This document shows positions 58,860 to 64,000 of a stretch of 64,000 nucleotides of DNA, one piece after another. Position 1 is the stretch's first letter; the number at the start of each line of letters is the position of its first letter. Source of the stretch: an uncultured Dorea sp. (GTDB lineage Bacteria > Bacillota > Clostridia > Lachnospirales > Lachnospiraceae); contig CAJTYU010000009.1 of assembly GCA_910584095.1 (NCBI GenBank), positions 29,955-93,954 on the forward strand, given 5' to 3'. The notes under the pieces were generated by a model. That model worked only from the letters and a program-made list of their open reading frames with translations. It was not told where the DNA came from and searched no databases. A program made the translations under genes and the position numbers.

Positions 58860-59678
58860 CTATCTTGCGGACTGCATGGCAAGATTCGTCTCCGCTCGCC
58901 ATCGGAGCACATAACATTCCGCCTTTTCCAAAAGCCATGTCACAAAAAGCCCTATAATCATCAAAATAAAAATACATGCCATGACTCTTTTGATCTGGAA
59001 GAAAGAAGAAGCATAGGTGACCATCCATCCAAGACCCTTAGAGGCGCCTATATATTCTCCGATAATCGCTCCAACCATACAGACGCTGGAGCCGATCCGG
59101 ATGCCCGACATGATCCACGGCATACTGGTTGGAATCACAATATGCCAGAGAATCTGATATTTTCCGGCGCCGAGCAGAGCTGCCGATTCAATCAGACGCT
59201 GATCGATATTTTTAATTGCATTATATGTTGAAAAAAATACATTAAAAAACACCATCAGAGACGCCAGTACTACCTTCGACGTAAAACCAATTCCAAACCA
59301 CAAAATATAAAGCGGCGCAAGCGTAAGCTGAGGGATTCCCTGAACAACCGAAATAATCGGTACAAAAATCTTCCCAAATATCTGAAACTGGCTGAACAAC
59401 ACCCCTAATCCAATCCCAATAACCGTCCCATAAAACAATCCCAGATATGCCTCTTTTACCGTAGTACCTATATGTATCCATGCATCTCCAGTCTGGATAA
59501 ATCCTATCAAATCAAGAAATATCTCGCTTGGATAGCTGGTATAAAAAGCTATCTTTACATTATTCTTCGCAACCATTTCCCAAAAAAGAATAAAAATGAT
59601 AATCAGCGAAACCCTGATCGGCAGTGCAATCGCATTGCTATTTTTCTTTTTTCCATGTTTTAAAATATGTTTGTCCAT
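58860..59678 (-). CDS. ABC transporter permease (SsuC/TauC type)
   Basis: 272 residues from ATG 59678, overlapping the DUF169 gene by 41 nt; a TTG at 59705 is an alternative. Six membrane helices are expected. The permease EAA loop is ESAALLGAGKYQILWHIVIP, the docking site for the ATPase. FFNVFFSTYNAI precedes it. This belongs to the taurine/sulfonate/thiamine-precursor importer group, so sulfonates, nitrate or HMP are candidates. Confidence 0.92.
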   Translation of the reverse strand: MDKHILKHGKKKNSNAIALPIRVSLIIIFILFWEMVAKNNVKIAFYTSYPSEIFLDLIGFIQTGDAWIHIGTTVKEAYLGLFYGTVIGIGLGVLFSQFQIFGKIFVPIISVVQGIPQLTLAPLYILWFGIGFTSKVVLASLMVFFNVFFSTYNAIKNIDQRLIESAALLGAGKYQILWHIVIPTSMPWIMSGIRIGSSVCMVGAIIGEYIGASKGLGWMVTYASSFFQIKRVMACIFILMIIGLFVTWLLEKAECYVLRWRAETNLAMQSAR

Positions 59679-60426
59679 AATTAATCTCAAGAGCGGTATC
59701 TCCAAGCTTCATAAGCCCTTTCTCAATCTCCCGCTTTCTTCCATCCAATTCTATCGCGTTAACTGTGCCAAAAAGCCCCTTTACGACTCCTTCCGCTTTT
59801 TCTATTGGGATTCCGGTTATTACCTCTGAATCCTTCCAACAGGCTTTATACCTCGTTCCAGAGCAGAACATGCTCATATTCAGCTCTTTCGTAAACATAG
59901 GCGTCACCGTTGCCTCTACGCACACCGCCTGATTTCCTGACATTTGTAACCCTTTTGATAAACCAAATGTGTACGTATATCCCTGAAGAATGCGCATGGC
60001 TTCCCTTGTATTGGAAATCAAAAGTACCACATCCGGCTCTTTTTCAAATTCCAAAAGCGGTTTTATAATAATCCCATAGGTATCTGAAGAACATATTGGA
60101 ACAGAACCCGCAACCCGGGCTGCAATCCGGGGCGATTCATATAATCCCAGACTATATCCGCCGCTCCCGTCTTTGAACTCGGGATTACATTCCGACAGTC
60201 CCAGCGCCCGGTTCCCTCCAAAGCATCCTCCCATTTTCCTCGTCATTTTAATGCTATGCCCACAGGAAGCGCATTTTACAGCTACACAGTAAGACAAGGG
60301 ACGCGCCAGTTCCCTGCCTTTATACTGCCGGTACTCCTCTTCGCCGTATACCAGTTTTACGCCTACCGCCCCACGCTCTAAATCCAATAAAATATGTAAT
60401 CTCTCCGCTATTTCCCGAATATCCAT
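59638..60426 (-). CDS. DUF169 family protein
   Basis: 262 residues. The DUF169 core is seen in GAVGVKLVYGEEEY at the start, CVAVKCASCGHSIKMTRKMGGCFGGNRALGL in two parts with conserved Cys, and GYTYTFGLSKGLQMSGNQAVCVEATV. No signal sequence, so cytoplasmic. Function is unknown. It starts where the ATPase gene stops and overlaps the permease gene, so it is an integral part of this transporter operon. Cysteines at CxxC and further along could bind metal or a cofactor. Confidence 0.9.
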   Translation of the reverse strand: MDIREIAERLHILLDLERGAVGVKLVYGEEEYRQYKGRELARPLSYCVAVKCASCGHSIKMTRKMGGCFGGNRALGLSECNPEFKDGSGGYSLGLYESPRIAARVAGSVPICSSDTYGIIIKPLLEFEKEPDVVLLISNTREAMRILQGYTYTFGLSKGLQMSGNQAVCVEATVTPMFTKELNMSMFCSGTRYKACWKDSEVITGIPIEKAEGVVKGLFGTVNAIELDGRKREIEKGLMKLGDTALEINYGQTYFKTWKKEK

Positions 60427-61430
60427 TATACAATCACCACATCATCCTTATGAACCCGCAGATATAAATAGTCTCCCATTTTCCACGAAAAACTGCTGCA
60501 AAAAATTGCATCTGCATTTATGCGGAAGGTTTCATGAATTTTAATTACCTCTCTTATGATACTGCCTTGGGGTATCTGGCCCACAACCGTTCCCTCAAAA
60601 TAGTAATACCCATCTTCCTTTTCAAAGGGAGTATCTGAAAACTGGATAACTTCCGGCCTGACGGCCGCCTGAATCTGCTCTCCTGTCAGCTCCTTAAAAA
60701 TCTCTTTCGGAATCAAATTATAGCTGCCGATAAAACCCGCCACATAAGATGTCTTTGGATGCGCGTAAATATCACATGGAGATGCAGACTGTTCCAGTAT
60801 CCCCTCGTGAAACAAATGAATGGTATCCGACATCCTCATAGCCTCTTCTTGGTCATGGGTTACAAATACAGATGTCATACCCAGCTTTTTATGTATTTCC
60901 TTCAGATGAATCTGAAGCTCTTTTCTAAGCTTTGCATCAATTGCACTAAAGGGTTCGTCCAAAAGAAGCACCTTGGGATTCATAATCAAGCCTCTGGCGA
61001 GAGCAGCCCTCTGCTGCTCTCCTCCAGACAGCTGATAGGGAAACTTATTGATATGCTCCTGCATATTTACCAATTCCAGCACATCGCGGACTCTTTCCCT
61101 GATTTCCTTTTTATCCATCCTACCCATACGCAGCCCAAATGACACATTGTCATATAGGTTCATCGTCGGAAAAAGGCAGTACTGCTGGAATATCATACTG
61201 ATTCCTCTCTGCTGCGCGGGCACGTTCGTAATATCCCTTCCCTCCAGTCTTATGCTTCCGCCGTCAATTGTTTCCAGCCCGATAAGGCAGCGCAGAAGCG
61301 TCGTTTTACCGCACCCGGAGGAGCCGAGGAACGTAACAAATTCCCCCTGTTCAATCGATAAATTTATGTCTTTTAAGATTTCTTTTCCATCAAAGCTCTT
61401 TTTGATGTTTTTCAGTTCAATATAGCTCAT
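60426..61430 (-). CDS. ABC transporter ATP-binding protein
   Basis: 334 residues. Walker A FLGSSGCGKTTLLRCLIG, Q-loop IFQQYCLFPTMN, signature LSGGEQQRAALARG, Walker B VLLLDEPFSAID and the switch His in VFVTHDQEEAMRMSD are all present. A C-terminal TOBE-like extension (AAVRPEVIQFSDTPF, GQIPQGSIIREVIKIH) resembles PotA/iron-type ATPases more than plain TauB. It powers the importer with the permease and lipoprotein. Confidence 0.95.
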   Translation of the reverse strand: MSYIELKNIKKSFDGKEILKDINLSIEQGEFVTFLGSSGCGKTTLLRCLIGLETIDGGSIRLEGRDITNVPAQQRGISMIFQQYCLFPTMNLYDNVSFGLRMGRMDKKEIRERVRDVLELVNMQEHINKFPYQLSGGEQQRAALARGLIMNPKVLLLDEPFSAIDAKLRKELQIHLKEIHKKLGMTSVFVTHDQEEAMRMSDTIHLFHEGILEQSASPCDIYAHPKTSYVAGFIGSYNLIPKEIFKELTGEQIQAAVRPEVIQFSDTPFEKEDGYYYFEGTVVGQIPQGSIIREVIKIHETFRINADAIFCSSFSWKMGDYLYLRVHKDDVVIV

Positions 61431-61445
61431 ACGATGCCTCTGCCG

Positions 61446-62489
61446 TTATTTCCTGTAATTCGATACAAACGACATATCAATAATATCCTTGTACGGAATC
61501 GGCTCGGAAATAACCCCGGCTTCCACGCACATGTCAATAACCGCCTGCTGTCCTGATTCCGTAATCATACAATCCGCGGCATATTCGTTCCGAATCAGCG
61601 TTACCTGCTCTGCAATCACATTTTCATCAATATCTCCAAATACCGGCTTCAATGATGCCGCAACTTCTTCATCTGTATGCCCGGCAATCCATGCCTGCGC
61701 GTCAATGACCGCATTTACAACCTTCTGGCAGATTTCCGGGTTTTCTTTTGCATAGTCTGCCGTCGTACACAGCATCTCTCCCGGAAATTCGGCAGAACCC
61801 AGATATTTTTCGCACTGTTCGGGATCTGTTGTATCCGCCAATACGTTATATTCAAAATCACCGGCTGCCGGAAGAGTATACATATTAACAAATGCAGCGT
61901 CCACTTCCTCGTTAAGGAATGCCTGCAGTCCCGCATTATTATCGGAAATCTGTACGAAATTAACATCCTTCAGCGGATCAAGCCCCGCCAGTGTAAGGAC
62001 GTTGGCCGTAAACGTATAGGGCGCGCTTCCCGCATCGCTTCCAAAAATTGTCTTTCCTTTTAACTGCGTAATATCTGTAATATCCGGGGTGGAAACCAGT
62101 CCATAAACCCTAGTCGTTAGCATTGCGGCAATGATGGAAGATTCCAATCCCTGTTCCTTAGCAATCAATAAAGGCTCCTGTGAAAGCATTGCAAAATCAC
62201 AGTCTCCCGCATGCATCGCTTGAAATCCCTTGGGTCCTCCGGGCGTTGTAAACTCAGCTTCAATTCCCTGTTCCTCAAAAAACCCTTCTGTCTGGGCTAT
62301 AAATACCGGTGCCCATGAAATTGCATTGATTGCAGAGATTTTAACGGATACGTTCTCCTCCCCCGCTTCAGTCTCTTCTGCCGCTTCTTTCGCGTCTCCG
62401 CTTTCCGCCTCTTTTGTTTTGCATCCGCCAAGAAGGACAGATACGCCCAAAAGCGCCGTTAACATTGTAGATAAAATCCTTTTCTTCAT
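61446..62489 (-). CDS. ABC transporter substrate-binding lipoprotein (SsuA/THI5-like)
   Basis: 347 residues with a lipoprotein signal ending LLGGC (Cys near 23), then an acidic linker (EAAEETEAGEENVSV). The binding-protein fold has WAPVFIAQTEGFFEEQGIEAEF, GDCDFAMLSQEPLLIA and TQLKGKTIFGSDAGSAPYTFT, the NMT1/THI5 pattern. First gene of the ABC-DUF169 operon. The ligand is unknown. Confidence 0.93.
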   Translation of the reverse strand: MKKRILSTMLTALLGVSVLLGGCKTKEAESGDAKEAAEETEAGEENVSVKISAINAISWAPVFIAQTEGFFEEQGIEAEFTTPGGPKGFQAMHAGDCDFAMLSQEPLLIAKEQGLESSIIAAMLTTRVYGLVSTPDITDITQLKGKTIFGSDAGSAPYTFTANVLTLAGLDPLKDVNFVQISDNNAGLQAFLNEEVDAAFVNMYTLPAAGDFEYNVLADTTDPEQCEKYLGSAEFPGEMLCTTADYAKENPEICQKVVNAVIDAQAWIAGHTDEEVAASLKPVFGDIDENVIAEQVTLIRNEYAADCMITESGQQAVIDMCVEAGVISEPIPYKDIIDMSFVSNYRK

Positions 62490-62524
62490 TTTGTACTCCT
62501 TTTCTGCATATAAATCATAGTTGT

Positions 62525-62536
62525 AACGTACACGTT
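62525..62536. promoter_or_regulatory. Palindrome overlapping the ABC operon transcription start
   Basis: AACGT-AC-ACGTT, flanked by direct TTGTAA copies (62521-62526 and 62536-62541), directly downstream of the -10 box. Repressor binding is possible. Confidence 0.35.
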
Positions 62537-62540
62537 TGTA

Positions 62541-62569
62541 AGTATAATAAGGTTCCTATAATTAGTAAA
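62541..62569 (-). promoter_or_regulatory. Promoter of the ABC-DUF169 operon
   Basis: Minus strand: TTTACT (62564-62569), 17-nt spacer, TATACT (62541-62546). Confidence 0.5.
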
Positions 62570-62635
62570 ATAGATTTTTCAAATAAACAAGCCGATTTAT
62601 TTATATTATAAATAACAGAAAGGAACACTTTTTTA

Positions 62636-63721
62636 TTACGGGAAAAGTTTCTTGACCACTTCCGGCACCGTAGTAATCTCTGTCAGGAACCTGACGTTAT
62701 CGCCGCAGAAAATCAAGCCGTTTTCTATATCTCCCTTCACGGCGCGTATAAGAGCCTGCGTGATACAGTAGGGCGCCGTCTTAGGACTGCATTTTTCAAG
62801 ACAGCGGTAACATTTGTCAATCGGTTCCCCGCCTTTTTTCATTCTTTCAAGAAACGGATTGGAAACCGCTCTGGCCGGCATCCCTACAGGACTTGCAATA
62901 ATCTCGATATCCTCTTTTCCGGCTTCTATATAAGCCTGTTTATACCCAGGCGCCGCATCGCATTCTTTTGTAGTGACAAATGGAGTCGCTGCCTGAATGC
63001 CGTCCGCCCCAAGGGCAAACATATGCCGAACCTGCGGCGCCTCCATAATCCCGCCTGCGGCAATTACCGGAATATAGACGCCGTACTTTTCTCCATAGGT
63101 TCTGGCACAGGCAATAATTTTTTGAATCTCTCTATCATATTCTGTATCAAAATCATCCTCATACAGATGCTTTAACTGATCGGCGGAAAATCCAAGATGG
63201 CCGCCCGCATGCGCCCCTTCTATAACCAGAAAATCTGCGGTGCGGCGATAATGCCTGTCCCACATCCTTAAAATAATTCGGGCCGCCTTTTCGGAAGATA
63301 CAATCGGTGCAATCTTCGTATCGGTTCCCTCTACATACTCCGGCATATCCACAGGAAGGCCCGCGCCTGAAATCACCACATCCGCCCCGGCCTGGGCAGC
63401 GGTACGCACATAATCCCCATAATCTCTTGTGGCAGCCATAATATTATATCCAAGAAGCCCTTCGCATTTTCCATCGGAATCGGAAGCAATTATTCTCGCC
63501 TTCTTAAGTTCCTCCGCCATGGCACGAAGGTTTGCTTTTTTTGCATCCTTCTCAAAATCCGGCTCCCGATACCCAATCTGGGCCGTAGAAATAATTCCCA
63601 CGCCTCCCTCTTTCGCCACTGCTCCGGCAAGTCCGGACAGACTGATTCCTACTCCCATCCCCCCTTGTATCAGCGGAAGCTTTGCTCGTTTATCTCCTAT
63701 CTGTAATACATGTCTGTTCAT
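62636..63721 (-). CDS. NMO/FabK family FMN-dependent oxidoreductase
   Basis: 361 residues from ATG 63721, 7 nt after AGG. The FMN barrel of the nitronate monooxygenase / enoyl-ACP reductase II family is shown by LPLIQGGMGVGISLSGLAGAVA, VEGAHAGGHLGF (active-site region) and PVIAAGGIMEAPQVRHMFALGADGIQ in two parts. The C-terminal Cys-rich segment (CYRCLEKCSPKTAPYC) is not part of classic FabK. The FabT-type operator at 63755-63767 points to lipid metabolism. FabK-like enoyl reduction is therefore possible, but the sequence family alone would be called nitronate monooxygenase. Confidence 0.88.
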   Translation of the reverse strand: MNRHVLQIGDKRAKLPLIQGGMGVGISLSGLAGAVAKEGGVGIISTAQIGYREPDFEKDAKKANLRAMAEELKKARIIASDSDGKCEGLLGYNIMAATRDYGDYVRTAAQAGADVVISGAGLPVDMPEYVEGTDTKIAPIVSSEKAARIILRMWDRHYRRTADFLVIEGAHAGGHLGFSADQLKHLYEDDFDTEYDREIQKIIACARTYGEKYGVYIPVIAAGGIMEAPQVRHMFALGADGIQAATPFVTTKECDAAPGYKQAYIEAGKEDIEIIASPVGMPARAVSNPFLERMKKGGEPIDKCYRCLEKCSPKTAPYCITQALIRAVKGDIENGLIFCGDNVRFLTEITTVPEVVKKLFP

Positions 63722-63754
63722 TTGTCTACCTTTCCGGGAAATCCCTTTTAATAG

Positions 63755-63767
63755 TTTGATTATCAAA
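63755..63767. promoter_or_regulatory. FabT-type operator
   Basis: TTTGATTATCAAA, identical to the core of the streptococcal FabT site. It lies directly downstream of the -10 box at the transcription start. A half site (GATTATCAAAA) lies at 63829-63839. Confidence 0.65.
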
Positions 63768-63770
63768 GCA

Positions 63771-63799
63771 ATTATATTCTATATAGATTCAAAAGTCAA
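63771..63799 (-). promoter_or_regulatory. Sigma-A promoter of the NMO/FabK-type gene
   Basis: Minus strand: TTGACT (63794-63799), 17-nt spacer, TATAAT (63771-63776). Confidence 0.8.
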
Positions 63800-63895
63800 T
63801 ATAAATAGTTTTAAAAACCACTTCATAGATTATCAAAAACCATAGTCAAAAACAGATAAAATAGTCGGGAATTTTTGCGGAAAGCAGACAAAGGA

Positions 63896-63942
63896 AAAGG
63901 AAGAAAAGCCCTCCGGATAAACCGGATGTCTTTTCTTCCTTT
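63896..63942. terminator. Terminator of a gene to the right of the window
   Basis: Long inverted repeat AGGAAGAAAAG / CTTTTCTTCCT with an inner CCGG-ATAAA-CCGG hairpin. On the minus strand the stem ends in CTTTTCTTCCTTTTCC. Nothing recognisable lies in the last 58 bases. Confidence 0.7.
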
Positions 63943-64000
63943 CTTTGGACGTGTGAAAATTTTTCTGTAAATTCAGATCTTCTATGATAATGATGTGAGG

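Noticed and set aside
1..64000. tRNA, rRNA, insertion sequences, prophage or other mobile DNA
   Set aside because: I looked for transposase or integrase frames, tRNA-like cloverleafs and long terminal repeats, and saw none. A tRNAscan and IS search would be decisive.

Overview
The window is chromosomal DNA of an anaerobic, endospore-forming Firmicute, most likely class Clostridia, family Lachnospiraceae. The evidence is a complete Rnf ion-translocating ferredoxin:NAD+ oxidoreductase, spore genes (an alpha/beta SASP, gpr, spoIIP, gerW), ferredoxin-type redox enzymes, AGGAGG ribosome binding sites and Firmicute gene orders (rimP-nusA-ylxR-ylxQ-infB-rbfA). Genus cannot be fixed from the sequence. 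Almost every gene is on the minus strand, so transcription runs from high to low coordinates. I see no phage, IS element, CRISPR array, rRNA or tRNA. This is mostly core genome, and the interest lies in an unusual fusion protein, two small genes and several regulatory sites.

Layout by coordinate. 1-550: 5' part of a sodium:solute symporter with a palindromic operator. 857-5653: SASP, recG, a YloV/FakA-like kinase, Asp23 protein, L28. 5820-8845: a lactate unit, made of a D-lactate dehydrogenase fused to an N-terminal HPr domain, then lactate permease, behind a strong promoter with a near-consensus Rex (NADH-sensing repressor) site. 8958-19086: a long run reading NusG-domain-II protein, Gx transporter, ruvA, ruvB, zapA, U32 protein, ftsW-like, class B PBP, hypothetical, DUF2953, gerW and a 47-residue membrane protein. 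apbE, the flavin transferase that would load FMN onto RnfG and RnfD, diverges from its head. 20397-26793: a prion-like membrane protein, a DUF2752 protein and rnfCDGEAB.

27034-34281: a metabolic and translation unit (SEC-C protein, aldo/keto reductase, thioesterase, RpiR regulator, HI0933 flavoprotein, hypothetical, cmk, ispH, S1-domain protein). 34457-35735: a divergent Fe-S aldo/keto reductase and a small membrane protein. 35742-35984: an unlisted 52-residue gene with a match to the mother-cell sigma-E promoter. 36159-47599: pnp, rpsO and the nusA-infB operon with structured leaders. 47815-55779: DUF362 ferredoxin protein, telA, xpaC, topoisomerase IV (parC, parE). 55912-58757: spoIIP, gpr and rpsT. 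58860-62489: an ABC importer of unknown substrate containing a DUF169 protein. 62636-63799: an FMN oxidoreductase of the NMO/FabK family behind a FabT-type operator.

How the genes work together: the redox theme recurs. Rnf exchanges ferredoxin and NADH electrons for an ion gradient, ApbE supplies its flavins, and the Rex-type site would open lactate fermentation when NADH rises. The HPr domain could additionally couple the lactate dehydrogenase to PEP/PTS status. That last point is inference from domain architecture.
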